A stretch of 64,000 nt of DNA from Streptomyces sp. NBC_00425 (GCF_036030735.1 NZ_CP107928.1:9052001-9116000), one strand, 5' to 3'; counted from the stretch's first letter, positions 17,357 to 26,054 are shown. The notes: a model not told the origin generated them from the letters alone. Made by a program: numbers and translations.

Positions 17357-18832
17357 GTGGTGCCGGTGGGGGACAGGCCGCCGTTGACAGGGCTCAGCTT
17401 CGAAGTGGACGTGGACGCACCAGCCGACCTGGCACACGACGAGACGCGCGCCGACGCCCTCGTCACGGTCCGGGCCCGTCCGGCCGCCGGGCCCGCGACG
17501 CCGACGCAGAGCGCCGAAGTCCTCATCATGGACAGGTCGCTGTCGATGGCCGGCCACGGCAAGCTGGACGAGGCCAAACGCGCCATGTGCGCTGCCGTCG
17601 ACGCCCTGCGGGACGGGACCCTCCTGGGCGTCGTCGCGGGCCATCACGAGGCCGAGGTCGTCTTCCCCGCCACCGGCGGCCTCGCATCGGTCGACGCCGA
17701 CACCCGGCAGGAGGCCAAGAGCCGGATCATCGGCCAGCCGGCCGAGGGCGGCACGGCGATCGGACGGTGGCTGGCCTGCGCGGACCGCCTCTTCGCGTCG
17801 GTGCCCTCGCCCGGCGTCGTCCGCCACGCGGTGCTCTACACGGACGGCAAGGACGAGCACGAGACACCCGAAGAACTGGACGGCGTCCTGGAGACGTGCA
17901 CCGACCGGTTCGTCTGCGACGCGCGGGGGCTGGGCGAGGACTGGAACTACGCGGAGCTGCTGCGGATCACCCAGGCACTGCACGGAAGCGCGGAAGCCGT
18001 CGTCAACGCCTCCGACCTCGCACAGGACTTCACCCGGACCATGCGGCAGGCCCAGCGCGTCGTGGTGCCCCGGGTCTACCTCGGCCTGCGCCTCAACAGC
18101 CGGTTCCGGCTGGGCTTCGTCCGTCAGACCCGCCCGGTGGAGGCGGAGCTGACGGCCCGTCGGCGGCACGGCGACGAGATCCACGTACCCCTCGGCTCGT
18201 GGCCGCCGGAAACCCGCCAGTACCAGGTGTCCCTGCGCTTCGACCCCGACGCGCTGACCGTCGGGGAGGACCTGCGCGCCGTCCGCGTCACGCTGCACGC
18301 CGAGCAGATGGACGGGACACGCGTGCCGTGCAGCGAGCCCCGGGCCATGGTCGTACGGCGGCGCGGGTCACCCGGGTTCGGCATCCCGCCGTCCGCCGAC
18401 CTCACCCGCGTGGAGAACGAGCACGAGCTGGGCATGGCGATGCGGGCCTGCGCCGACGCCTGGCAGAAAGGGCAGCACGAACGCGCCGACCGGGAACTGC
18501 GCATCGCGACACGGCTCGCCGCGGAACTGCGCGACGCCGCGCGCCTGCGGCTGCTGCGCTCGGTGTCGGTCACCGGCCCCGACGACCTGCCGCACCTGCG
18601 CCGCGACGTCTCCCGCGGACAGGTGCAACGACTGGGACTCGACTCGACCAAGACCGCGGCCCCGCCCGTCGACGCGGTGCGCCCACCGCCCTCGGGCGAC
18701 GCCGCCGTCCGCCGCTGTCCCCGGTGCGGCACGCCGCCGTCGGCGCACTCGGCGACGTTCTGCGAGGAGTGCGGCCACCGCCTCGACACGACGGTCGACG
18801 AGCCGGACGGCGGGCCGGTGGACGCCCCGTGA
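17357..18832 (+). CDS. VWA-domain protein with C-terminal zinc ribbon
   Basis: About 491 residues from the GTG at 17357 (GTG at 17360 or 17366 are alternatives). The VWA domain has a complete metal-ion-dependent adhesion site: DRSLS (Asp59, Ser61, Ser63), Thr133 in GGTAIG and Asp163 in YTDGKD. It should bind Mg2+ and a partner protein. A beta-rich middle follows, then a helical region, and a C-terminal zinc ribbon with CPRCG...CEECG. There is no signal peptide or membrane segment, so it acts in the cytoplasm. Between the kinase and the membrane gene, it may be the adaptor or substrate of the kinase, taking the place of the missing GarA-type protein (inference). Confidence 0.85.
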   Translation: MVPVGDRPPLTGLSFEVDVDAPADLAHDETRADALVTVRARPAAGPATPTQSAEVLIMDRSLSMAGHGKLDEAKRAMCAAVDALRDGTLLGVVAGHHEAEVVFPATGGLASVDADTRQEAKSRIIGQPAEGGTAIGRWLACADRLFASVPSPGVVRHAVLYTDGKDEHETPEELDGVLETCTDRFVCDARGLGEDWNYAELLRITQALHGSAEAVVNASDLAQDFTRTMRQAQRVVVPRVYLGLRLNSRFRLGFVRQTRPVEAELTARRRHGDEIHVPLGSWPPETRQYQVSLRFDPDALTVGEDLRAVRVTLHAEQMDGTRVPCSEPRAMVVRRRGSPGFGIPPSADLTRVENEHELGMAMRACADAWQKGQHERADRELRIATRLAAELRDAARLRLLRSVSVTGPDDLPHLRRDVSRGQVQRLGLDSTKTAAPPVDAVRPPPSGDAAVRRCPRCGTPPSAHSATFCEECGHRLDTTVDEPDGGPVDAP

Positions 18833-19791
18833 GCGCGACGACCGGCCGGACCCGGCGGTCCTTGCGCGAGCGAGCCGCCGACGGGCGCCGGCGGGCGCGT
18901 GCGGTCCACCCCGTCAGAGTGCTGCGCTGGCTCAGGGCGGGCGTCCTCGCCATGGTGGCGGCCACAGCGCTGCTCTACCTGCTGGTGTCGGCCCAGGCCG
19001 GAGAACAGATGGCCGCCGCCCGGCGCACCGAGGCCGCGGTCGAGGACATCGAGCAGGCGCGCGGTACGGCAGTGGCGGCGGAGGCGGCGCTCGCGAAGGT
19101 CGCCGCCACCCGGCAGGTCACACTGATCGGCACGGGCACGGAGTTCGCCAACGACACCGCGCGGGTGAACACCCTCGTCACCTCGGCGGCCGCGGGCAAC
19201 GAGGCGGGCAACCGGGGCCGCACCCAGTTCGAGTACGTCCAGAGCCAGTTGACGACCTGTCTGCAACTGGCCAACACCGCGGTGCGCGACTACGCCCGCA
19301 GCGGTCCCGGCATCCTCGACTCCGCCCGGCTGGCCCTGACCGCGCCACGGGCGAAGGACCCGCGGACGGGGGAATGGATTCCGGGCACGGGCGGTCTCAC
19401 GGCCTCCCTCACCGACCTCGAGGATCTGCAGAACGAAGCCCTCGACGCGCAGAAGGGGTCGCGCTGGCTGAACCCCGTGTACGTCCGCTCCCTGCTCGTC
19501 GGGCCGACGGCCGTCATGCTCGTGTGCGTCCTCGCGACCGCTCACGTCGTCGCCCGGCGCTTCCGGCGCTTCGTCGGCCTGCCCCTGGTCGTCGCCCTGG
19601 CCGCCACCGCGGCGGTCGGGATCACCGCCGTCCGGCTGAGCCGACGCGACACCCTGGCCCTGCACCAGACCCCGCTGCTCGGGCACTGGCTGACCACCAC
19701 GCTCACGCTGGGCCTCCTCGCGGTCGCCGCGGTGCTCGCCTACCTCGGCTACCGCCCCCGTCTCTCCGAGTACAGGTTCCCGCGCCCATGA
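18829..19791 (+). CDS. GlnX-like membrane sensor protein
   Basis: 320 residues, GTG start overlapping the VWA stop (GTGA). A basic N-terminus is followed by one membrane helix (about residues 30-50), a helical extracytoplasmic domain (about 55-215) with many Ala/Glu and a conserved-looking TCLQLANTAVRDYA, then three membrane helices near the C-terminus. This one-plus-three layout with a large external helical domain is like mycobacterial GlnX, which couples an external binding protein to PknG. Identification rests on layout and position next to PknG and a binding lipoprotein, not on an alignment. Confidence 0.65.
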   Translation: MSATTGRTRRSLRERAADGRRRARAVHPVRVLRWLRAGVLAMVAATALLYLLVSAQAGEQMAAARRTEAAVEDIEQARGTAVAAEAALAKVAATRQVTLIGTGTEFANDTARVNTLVTSAAAGNEAGNRGRTQFEYVQSQLTTCLQLANTAVRDYARSGPGILDSARLALTAPRAKDPRTGEWIPGTGGLTASLTDLEDLQNEALDAQKGSRWLNPVYVRSLLVGPTAVMLVCVLATAHVVARRFRRFVGLPLVVALAATAAVGITAVRLSRRDTLALHQTPLLGHWLTTTLTLGLLAVAAVLAYLGYRPRLSEYRFPRP

Positions 19792-21023
19792 GGAAGACGC
19801 TGACGGCGCGGCTCACGCGCTGTGTCCTGGTCCTCGGCCTGCTGCTGGCCGCGGCCGGCTGCGGCGGCGGGTCCGGGCCCGACCGTGTGACGATCATGAT
19901 CCCCTGGTCCGGTGACGAGTTCCAGGCCTTCTACTCGGTTCTGACGGCGTTCGAGAAGAAGACCGGCATCCAGGTGGACGTCCAGGTCACCCGCGCCCTG
20001 ACCCAGCAGCTCGACGCCGCCGTGACGGCCGGGGCGCCGCCCGACCTCGCCATGCTGCCGAGCGTGGGAGCCGTCCACGGCTACGCACAGAGGGGGACCG
20101 GGAAGGAGCGGGGACTGCAGCCGCTCGACGTGCCCACCGGCGCCTACCTGGAGCCGTTCCGCGGGCTGGCCACGGTGCGGGGCAAGGTCTACGCGGTGCC
20201 CGTCAAGGCGGACGTCAAGAGCCTCGCCTGGTTCGCGAAGCCGGCGACCGGGCGGTCCGCGCCGCCAGACCTCGGCACGCCGGGGGTCTGGTGCCTGGGA
20301 CTGGAGTCCGGTCCCACCTCCGGCTGGCCGGGCGCGGACTGGATCGCGGACATCCTCCTGGCCCGGTCCGGCGCCGACTTCTACACGAAATGGCTGACCG
20401 GCGGCGAGAAGTGGAGCTCGCCCCAGCTCGACGAGGCCTGGACCACCTGGCGCGCCCTGATGGGCGCCGGCGTGCGGGGCGCGGCCGTCCGTAACTTCGG
20501 CGAGGCGGCCGCGGGAATGACCACGGAGCCCCCCAGGTGTTCCCTCGCGCACGGCGCGCTGTCCGCCATGGGATTCGACAAGGGGCACGAGCACGACTTC
20601 GTGACCTCCTCCCCGACGCGCCGGCTGGAGGTCTCGGCGGACTTCGTCGGCATGTTCACCGACGACAACCCGGGCGCCGAGGCGTTCATCGCCTTCCTCG
20701 CGGGGACGAGCGCCCAGCAGCTGTGGGTGGACCAGGAGGCGGGCGCGGCCTTCTCCGCCGACAGCCACGTCACCCGCTACGCCACCTCGGTGCAGCGGCG
20801 GATAGCCCGGATGCTCCGCCCGCACTCCGGCTACACCTTGTGCTTCGGCGCCGCCGACGCGATGACGCCGGACGTGTCGGCCGCGTTCTACCGGGCCGTC
20901 CTCGACTACGCAACCGCCGGGACGAGGGACCCCGGCCGGTTCCTCGCGGATCTCGACCAGGTACAGCAGAAGCTGGGAAGTTCCCCCGTTCCCCGCGACA
21001 AGCTCTGCGCCGGCCCGAACTGA
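19788..21023 (+). CDS. Extracellular solute-binding lipoprotein of the PknG operon
   Basis: 411 residues; the ATG overlaps the upstream stop (ATGA). Lipoprotein signal with lipobox AAAGCG. The mature part looks like a family-1 (sugar-type) binding protein: VTIMIPWSGDEFQAFYSVLTAFEKKTGIQVDV at the start, then APPDLAMLPSVG. No ABC permease or ATPase is next to it in this operon, so it is likely a sensor subunit for the GlnX-like protein, as GlnH is in mycobacteria. GlnH belongs to the amino-acid (family 3) class, so the ligand here probably differs. Confidence 0.8.
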   Translation: MRKTLTARLTRCVLVLGLLLAAAGCGGGSGPDRVTIMIPWSGDEFQAFYSVLTAFEKKTGIQVDVQVTRALTQQLDAAVTAGAPPDLAMLPSVGAVHGYAQRGTGKERGLQPLDVPTGAYLEPFRGLATVRGKVYAVPVKADVKSLAWFAKPATGRSAPPDLGTPGVWCLGLESGPTSGWPGADWIADILLARSGADFYTKWLTGGEKWSSPQLDEAWTTWRALMGAGVRGAAVRNFGEAAAGMTTEPPRCSLAHGALSAMGFDKGHEHDFVTSSPTRRLEVSADFVGMFTDDNPGAEAFIAFLAGTSAQQLWVDQEAGAAFSADSHVTRYATSVQRRIARMLRPHSGYTLCFGAADAMTPDVSAAFYRAVLDYATAGTRDPGRFLADLDQVQQKLGSSPVPRDKLCAGPN

Positions 21024-21045
21024 GGCCGCGGCTCCCGCCGTCGCC

Positions 21046-21972
21046 TCAGTGGGTCACCAGCAGACCCCGGCCGCGCAGCACCCGTCGTTCCAGCGGGCTG
21101 AAGATCAGCAGGTCGATGGCGATGCCGACGAGCAGGATCAGGAAGATGGCCAGGAACACCTGCGACATGCTCGAGTTGCTGCGGCCGTTCTCCAGCAGCT
21201 GGCCGAGACCGACGCCCAGGTCGGGCGAGGAGGCGATGATCTCGGCAGCCATCAGGGACCGCCAGGCGAACGCCCAGCCCTGCTTCAGACCCGCCAGATA
21301 GCCGGGGAGCGCCGCCGGCATCACGATGTGCCAGGCCTCGCGCAGCCCGGTCGCGCCCAGGGTGCGCCCGGCCCGCAGGAACAGCGGCGGGATCTGGTCG
21401 ACGCCCGCCACGAGGCCGTTGGCGATGGACGGCACCGCGCCGAGCAGGATCACGGCGTACATCATCGAGTCGTCCAGCCCGAGCCAGATCACGGCGGGCG
21501 GCACCCAGGCCACCGACGGCAGCGACTGCAGTCCCGACAGGATGGGGCCGATCGCGGCCCGGACGAACCGCACCCGAGCGACCAGCAGGCCGAGCGGCGT
21601 GCCGATGACGAGTGCCAGGAGGAAGCCGAGCAGCCCGCGCGACACGCTGGTCCAGATGTAGTCGAGCAGGGTGCCCTGCACCCAGGCGTCGCGGATCTCG
21701 CTCCCCACGTCGGCCGGCGAGGGCAGCTTGTAGTCGGGGGCGACCTCGAACCACACCAGCAACTGCCAGACCGCGAGGACCAGGACGACGGCGGTGACGG
21801 GCGGCAGCACCTTGCGCAGCAGGGTCTCGCGCAGCGGCGTACGGCCGGTCTGCACCGCGTCCAGCGCGTCGAGTCCGGCCTCGAGCCCCGTCAGGTCGTG
21901 CGGGTCCCCGGGGCGTCCGGCTTCCGGGTGACCGTCCCCGTCGACGGTGACGCCGGTGTCAGTGCTGGCCAT
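21046..21972 (-). CDS. ssuC: Sulfonate/taurine-type ABC transporter permease
   Basis: 308 residues with about six membrane segments after a ~60-residue cytoplasmic N-terminus. The permease EAA loop is visible as AGRTLGATGLREAWHIVMPAALP. The family (SsuC/TauC/NrtB) carries sulfonates, taurine or nitrate. The upstream HIDL leader peptide and neighbouring flavin monooxygenase and FMN reductase genes favour an organosulfur substrate. Its start overlaps the end of the ATPase gene by 14 bp, so the two are translationally linked. Confidence 0.87.
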   Translation of the reverse strand: MASTDTGVTVDGDGHPEAGRPGDPHDLTGLEAGLDALDAVQTGRTPLRETLLRKVLPPVTAVVLVLAVWQLLVWFEVAPDYKLPSPADVGSEIRDAWVQGTLLDYIWTSVSRGLLGFLLALVIGTPLGLLVARVRFVRAAIGPILSGLQSLPSVAWVPPAVIWLGLDDSMMYAVILLGAVPSIANGLVAGVDQIPPLFLRAGRTLGATGLREAWHIVMPAALPGYLAGLKQGWAFAWRSLMAAEIIASSPDLGVGLGQLLENGRSNSSMSQVFLAIFLILLVGIAIDLLIFSPLERRVLRGRGLLVTH

Positions 21973-22756
21973 GTCGGCGGATCTCCCTACGCAGTTCTTC
22001 GGTGATCTCGACGGACAGCTCGGCGACCGCGCTGTCCTCGATGCGGCGCGGCTGCGGAATGCCGATCGTCCACTCGCGGGCGATGCGCCCCGGCCGTGAG
22101 GACAGGAGCACCACCCGCTGGGCGAGGCGCACGGCCTCCCGCACGTTGTGCGTGACGAAGAGGACCGACAGTCCCGTCTCGCGCCAGATCCGGGTCAGTT
22201 CGTCGTGCAGCACGTCACGGGTGATGGCGTCGAGGGCCGCGAACGGCTCGTCCATCAGCAGCAGTCGGCTGTCCTGGGCCAGCGCACGGGCCAGGGCCAC
22301 GCGCTGGCGCATCCCGCCGGAGAGTTCGTGCACGCGCTTGCCGTGCGCGCCCCGCAGCCGGACGAGGTCCAGGAGCCGTTCCGCCTCCTGGCGGCGTTCG
22401 GGAGCGGCGACCCCCCGCAGCTTGAGGGCGAGTTCGATGTTCTTGCCCGCGGTCAGCCACGGGAACAGGGCGTGTTCCTGGAACATCAGGGCGGGCCGGC
22501 CGTCCGTGGCGATCGAGCCGGCGGACGGCCGGTCCAGTCCCGCGACCAGGTTGAGCAGCGTGGACTTGCCGCAGCCGGAGGCCCCCAGGAGGGTGACGAA
22601 CTCGCCGGGTGCGACATCGAGGGTGATGTCGTCCAGCACGAGCTGATGTCCGCCGGGAGCGCCCGGGGCGGGAAAGGACTTCGAGACGTGCGCGATGCGG
22701 GCGGCGTGGGTCGCCGCCGTGGCGGTCTCGGCAGCCTGGGCGATCGTGGTGGCCAT
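21959..22756 (-). CDS. ssuB: Sulfonate-type ABC transporter ATP-binding protein
   Basis: 265 residues from the ATG at 22756, which has AGGAGG upstream; a longer reading from 22825 overlaps the binding-protein gene and lacks a ribosome site. Walker A GASGCGKST, Q-loop FQEHALFPWLT, signature LSGGMRQRVALARAL, Walker B LLLMDEPFAALD and FVTHNVREAV match the SsuB/TauB branch. It powers the SsuC permease. Confidence 0.9.
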   Translation of the reverse strand: MATTIAQAAETATAATHAARIAHVSKSFPAPGAPGGHQLVLDDITLDVAPGEFVTLLGASGCGKSTLLNLVAGLDRPSAGSIATDGRPALMFQEHALFPWLTAGKNIELALKLRGVAAPERRQEAERLLDLVRLRGAHGKRVHELSGGMRQRVALARALAQDSRLLLMDEPFAALDAITRDVLHDELTRIWRETGLSVLFVTHNVREAVRLAQRVVLLSSRPGRIAREWTIGIPQPRRIEDSAVAELSVEITEELRREIRRHGQH

Positions 22757-22799
22757 GGTCGTCACCTCCTGGGAGCTGTTCGGTTGTGGGGGATTGCCG

Positions 22800-23912
22800 C
22801 TACTCGGCGCCGAGGCCGGCGTCACTGACCTCGGGCTTGCCCGCGGCCTTGAGAACCTTGTTCAGCGGCGCGAGGTCGTAGATCCCCTTGAGGTCGGGCT
22901 TGTCCAGCAGACCGGCCTTGACGGCGTGCTGAGCCTCGGTGTCGAGCGTGGCGGCCAGCGGGTCGTCGAGGAAGGTGACGGACTTCCAGGCCGGGTCGAG
23001 GACCTCGGCGGGCAGCGCCTTGCCCGACAGCTTCTCCAGCGCCGTGTTGGCGGACGCCTTCGCCTTGTCGGGGTTGGCGTTGATCCACTCGTTGGTCTTC
23101 ACCGAGCCGCGCAGCACGGCCTCGACGACGTCCGGGTGCTCCTTGAGGAACTTCTGCGACACGATGATGTTCGTGATCACGAACTGGTTCTTCGGCCACA
23201 GCGTCGACTCGTCCAGCAGCACCTTGGCGCCCTCGGCGACCAGCTTGGACGCGGTCGGCTCCGGCACCCAGGCGCCGTCGATGGAGCCGGACTTGTAGGC
23301 GTCCGGGGTGATCTTGTTGTCCGTGCGGACGACCGAGACGTCGCCCTTGCCGCTCTGCGCGTCGACCTTCCAGCCCTTCTCCGCGATCCAGTTGAGGAAC
23401 GCGACGTCCTGGGTGTTGCCGAGCTGCGGCGTGGCGATCTTCTTGCCCTTGAGGTCGTCCAGGGTCTTGATCTTGTCGGGGTTGACCACCAGCTTCACGC
23501 CGCCGGACGCCGAACCGCCGATGATGCGCAGGTTCTTGCCCTTGGACTTGGTGTAGCCGTTGATCGAGGGGGAGGGGCCGATCCAGCCGATGTCGATGGA
23601 GCCGGCGTTCAGCGCCTCGATCTCGGAGGGGCCGGCGTTGAAGGTGGACGCCTTGATCTTGGTGCCGCCGAGCTCCTTCTGGAACAGGCCCTCCTGGACG
23701 CCCACCAGCGCGGTGGCGTGCGTGAGGTTGGGGAAGTAGCCGATGCTGACCTCGTCGGCGGACAGCTTCTTGGCGTCCGCCGCCACCGCGGTCTGCTTGC
23801 CGCCGTCGTCGTCGGTGGCCTCGGAACCGTAGCCGCAGGCGGTGAGCAGGAGAGGCAGGGCGGCGAGGGCGGCGATGGCGCGCAGTGTGGCGAGCGGTCT
23901 TGCGGCAGACAC
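22800..23912 (-). CDS. ssuA: Sulfonate-binding lipoprotein
   Basis: 370 residues, GTG start with GAAAGGA upstream. Lipobox LLLTACGYG. The mature protein has the SsuA/NrtA-type fold pattern: SIGYFPNLTHATALVGVQEG, then FNAGPSEIEALNAGSIDIGWIGPSP, which forms the ligand pocket in relatives. First gene of the ssuABC operon; the leader peptide and its hairpin lie upstream, so expression is probably set by attenuation as well as by the promoter palindromes. Aliphatic sulfonate or sulfate ester is the likely substrate; which one is unknown. Confidence 0.88.
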   Translation of the reverse strand: MSAARPLATLRAIAALAALPLLLTACGYGSEATDDDGGKQTAVAADAKKLSADEVSIGYFPNLTHATALVGVQEGLFQKELGGTKIKASTFNAGPSEIEALNAGSIDIGWIGPSPSINGYTKSKGKNLRIIGGSASGGVKLVVNPDKIKTLDDLKGKKIATPQLGNTQDVAFLNWIAEKGWKVDAQSGKGDVSVVRTDNKITPDAYKSGSIDGAWVPEPTASKLVAEGAKVLLDESTLWPKNQFVITNIIVSQKFLKEHPDVVEAVLRGSVKTNEWINANPDKAKASANTALEKLSGKALPAEVLDPAWKSVTFLDDPLAATLDTEAQHAVKAGLLDKPDLKGIYDLAPLNKVLKAAGKPEVSDAGLGAE

Positions 23913-24077
23913 GGCAGTGTCCTTTCAGGGAAGCGGAGAGAGCGGGGCGTTACGGGCGGTCGGGACGACGGCCTTCCGCGTGCACCGGCACACCGCGCCT
24001 CGGCCGCCGGTGGCAGAGGAGCCGTGGCGGGCGGGGCGACGGAGCGCGGGGGAGTGGGGGGAGCGGCGAGCCGGGGT

Positions 24078-24106
24078 GTCCGGCGCGCCGAGTGCGGCGG
24101 CCGGAC
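24078..24106 (-). terminator. Hairpin between leader peptide and ssuA, possible attenuator
   Basis: Inverted repeat GTCCGGC...GCCGGAC (outer arms 24078-24084 and 24100-24106) with further pairing inside. It lies about 40 bases after the leader stop in the direction of ssuA. No strong T run is present. Confidence 0.45.
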
Positions 24107-24148
24107 GGGAAGTCAGCGCTGATGCGGAGAAGTGCAGCTGCTGTGGCG

Positions 24149-24250
24149 TCAGAAAGGCCGACAGAAGGCGCTGGAGGTACGGCCGAGGTCGATGTGACGG
24201 CGCGAGGTCAGCAGGGGCAGTGCCCGGCTGGTGCGGTCGAACGATCTCAT
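24149..24250 (-). CDS. HIDL-type cysteine-containing leader peptide upstream of ssuABC
   Basis: 33 codons from the ATG at 24250 with AGGGGGTG upstream. The peptide contains LLTSRRHIDLGRTSSAFC, the pattern of the short leader peptides found before sulfur-uptake genes in Streptomyces (R-x-H-I-D-L-x-R-x-x-S-A-x-C). Translation through the Cys codon near the end would report cysteinyl-tRNA supply and control read-through into ssuA. Such leaders are known; the mechanism in this organism is inferred. Confidence 0.8.
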   Translation of the reverse strand: MRSFDRTSRALPLLTSRRHIDLGRTSSAFCRPF

Positions 24251-24261
24251 GGCCACCCCCT

Positions 24262-24295
24262 GATCCCTAGTTTTCCTACCTGGCTGATAGGGATC
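24262..24295. promoter_or_regulatory. CCTA/TAGG half-site array at the ssu promoter
   Basis: GATCCCTA (24262-24269) and TAGGGATC (24288-24295) are perfect 8-bp arms. Inside, TTCCTA (24273-24278) also pairs with TAGGGA (24288-24293) across 9 bp. The half sites recur every ~9 bp, as in the related sites at 25839 and 27239. It ends 12 bp before the leader ATG and is a likely operator for a shared sulfur regulator. Confidence 0.55.
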
Positions 24296-24349
24296 GTGGC
24301 AGAAGCGCGCGCTTCCCCCAAGAGGGTGTTCGTATGATGGACAGCCTTA

Positions 24350-24364
24350 TCTCACCCAGTGAGA
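24350..24364. promoter_or_regulatory. TCTCAC-N3-GTGAGA palindrome upstream of ssu
   Basis: Perfect 6-bp arms with a 3-bp spacer. The same palindrome occurs at 27155-27169, again 70-90 bp upstream of a CCTA/TAGG site in the transcription direction. The protein that binds it is unknown. Confidence 0.5.
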
Positions 24365-24418
24365 CGGTGGCTTCCGGGCGGGGTCTGGCCTGCCTGGGTC
24401 CGGGCCTGAGTCCGCAGG

Positions 24419-25648
24419 TCAGGCGGGCAGTACGAACGGAGGGTGGGCGCCGTTGAGGAAGTAGTCGCCTACGTCGCGCAGACGGTGGGACGCGGGCTCG
24501 TACAGCGTGTGGGCCCGTGCGTTGCGCCAGAAGCGGTCGAAGCCCAGACGCGAGGACGCGGAGCGGGCGCCGATGATGTCGAGGGCGCGGGTGGTGGACT
24601 CCTGCGCGGCCCTGGTGGCGGCGGCTTCGGCCACGGCCACCAGGACGGACGCCTCCGCGCACTCGTCGTAGGACAGGTCCGCGCCGCGCGCCAGTGCGCC
24701 CTCCACGGCCGAGAGCGCCTGCCCGGCGAGCGCGGAGGCGGAGCGGGCGAGGACGGTCAGTTCTCCGTACGCGGTCAGCACGTGCGGGTCCTGGGAGGAG
24801 CCCGTCGGCCAGGCGGGATGCCAGGGAGCGTGGCCCGCGCTGCGGTACTCCCGGGCCTCGGCGAGCACTCCCTCGGTCATGCCGAGCAGGAGCTGGACGG
24901 AGAGGAGGCGTCCGACGGGCGAGGTCAGCGCGAGCGCGGGAGACAGGACGTCCTCGTCGGCGGACAGGGAGCCGAGCACGTCATGGGGGGCGACGGGCAC
25001 GGCGTCGAACTCCACGGCGCCGCCGGCCGCGAGCCGCTGGCCGAAGGCCCCGGCGTCGCCGTCGGTCCGCACCCGGTGGTCGGTCGGGTCGACGACGACG
25101 GCGAGCGGTTCGCCGGTGTCCGACCGCACCGCGCGCACGGCGATGCGGTCGGCGACCAGAATCCCCGACGCGTAGCTCTGACGGCCGTCCAGTACGAACC
25201 CCTGGGCCGTCCTGGTCAGCGTCGGACACGGTTCCCGGCGGGCGAGGCCGCCGCCCCAGCACCAGCCCTCCGCCACGGACTGCCGCTCGACCAGTGCGGC
25301 GCGACCGGGCTCGGTGAGCGACCGGGTGGCCCACCCCAGGAAGTAGTGACATCCGAGGAGTTGGGCGATCGCGCCGTCCGCGGCGGCGATCTCCCGGACC
25401 ACCGCGTAGGCCGTGCTCCAGTCCGCGCCGCCGCCTCCCTGCCCGGCCGGGACCAGGAGCGCCAGCAGCCCCGCCTCACGCAGTCGCGACACCTCGTCGA
25501 ACGGGACCTTGCCCGCCTGCTCCCTGGTCACCGCGTCCGTGGCCAGGTCGTCCGCCGTCTCGCGGGCCGCGCGCAGCCAGTGCGCACGGTCCGGCGCGGT
25601 CCGGTGGTGCGGCGAGGCGGGTGCGGACGGCGCGGTGGCAACGCCCAT
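24419..25648 (-). CDS. DszC/SfnB-like flavin-dependent monooxygenase (acyl-CoA dehydrogenase fold)
   Basis: 409 residues. The fold is that of an acyl-CoA dehydrogenase (HVLTAYGEL and the C-terminal STTRALDIIGARSASSRLGFDRFWRNARAHTLYEP), but the last block, with R-N-x-R-x-H-T-L, is typical of the DszC/SfnB group, which uses reduced flavin and oxygen to attack sulfur compounds. It lies between an ssuABC-type transporter and an SsuE-like FMN reductase, so it probably oxidises an imported organosulfur compound with FMNH2 from that reductase. The exact substrate cannot be told from sequence. The ATG at 25648 is taken as the start. Confidence 0.8.
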   Translation of the reverse strand: MGVATAPSAPASPHHRTAPDRAHWLRAARETADDLATDAVTREQAGKVPFDEVSRLREAGLLALLVPAGQGGGGADWSTAYAVVREIAAADGAIAQLLGCHYFLGWATRSLTEPGRAALVERQSVAEGWCWGGGLARREPCPTLTRTAQGFVLDGRQSYASGILVADRIAVRAVRSDTGEPLAVVVDPTDHRVRTDGDAGAFGQRLAAGGAVEFDAVPVAPHDVLGSLSADEDVLSPALALTSPVGRLLSVQLLLGMTEGVLAEAREYRSAGHAPWHPAWPTGSSQDPHVLTAYGELTVLARSASALAGQALSAVEGALARGADLSYDECAEASVLVAVAEAAATRAAQESTTRALDIIGARSASSRLGFDRFWRNARAHTLYEPASHRLRDVGDYFLNGAHPPFVLPA

Positions 25649-25708
25649 GACGGCGGTCTCCTCGGGGTCGGCGTGGATGCGGTGGATGCGGCGAACAGGG
25701 GGCGGGCA

Positions 25709-25789
25709 TCACGTGCGCGTGGCGGTGCGGGGGTGTCCGGGACATGCGCGGAGCGGAGCCGTACAGGGCGCGCGGCTCACGTCGTGCAT
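25709..25789 (-). CDS. Possible leader peptide of the DszC-like gene
   Basis: A 26-codon frame beginning MHDVSRAPCTAPLRAC and ending 60 bp before the monooxygenase start. It has two Cys codons and sits downstream of a TTTCCTA-N9-TAGGAAA palindrome, as the clearer leaders do. It lacks the HIDL core, and several ATG codons in frame just upstream could also start it. Weak call. Confidence 0.3.
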   Translation of the reverse strand: MHDVSRAPCTAPLRACPGHPRTATRT

Positions 25790-25838
25790 GGGTGGCATGT
25801 GCATCATCCTGCGCATCCGGCGGGCGGGCCGTCAATGC

Positions 25839-25870
25839 TTTCCTAGTTATCCGATAGGAAATATAGGGAA
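25839..25870. promoter_or_regulatory. TTTCCTA-N9-TAGGAAA palindrome between the divergent sulfur genes
   Basis: Perfect 7-bp arms (25839-25845, 25855-25861) around 9 bp, with an extra half site TAGGGAA at 25864-25870, again 9 bp on. It is the best copy of the motif seen at 24273-24293 and 27239-27259. It lies between the minus-strand monooxygenase and the plus-strand leader/ssuE unit and could serve both. Confidence 0.6.
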
Positions 25871-25967
25871 GCTTGCCGGACGGGCGCCGTGAACGCCACG
25901 GCGAGGCGCAGGTCCGGCATTCGGGCGGTAGTTGACGAGATGCGGGATGTCCTGCTCAAGTGATCGC

Positions 25968-26045
25968 ATGAACGCCGAGCAGCGCCTGGTCACCCGCGAC
26001 CACATCGACTTCGGTCGCGTGTGGTCCGCGGCGTGTTGCGCCTGA
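25968..26045 (+). CDS. HIDF-type leader peptide ending Cys-Cys-Ala, upstream of the FMN reductase gene
   Basis: 25 codons from the ATG at 25968. The peptide contains VTRDHIDFGRVWSAACCA: the HID core, the Arg three residues later, and paired Cys codons at the very end. A GC-rich hairpin with a pyrimidine tail starts 10 bases after the stop, which fits cysteine-responsive attenuation. The next gene, the SsuE-like reductase, begins 460 bp further on, an unusually long distance. Confidence 0.7.
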   Translation: MNAEQRLVTRDHIDFGRVWSAACCA

Positions 26046-26054
26046 CCCGGCAGC

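Noticed and set aside
17310..17387. 25-codon frame starting ATG before the VWA gene
   Set aside because: It consists mostly of the 9-bp repeat (Arg-Asp-Thr) and overlaps the VWA start; no ribosome site or conservation evidence.
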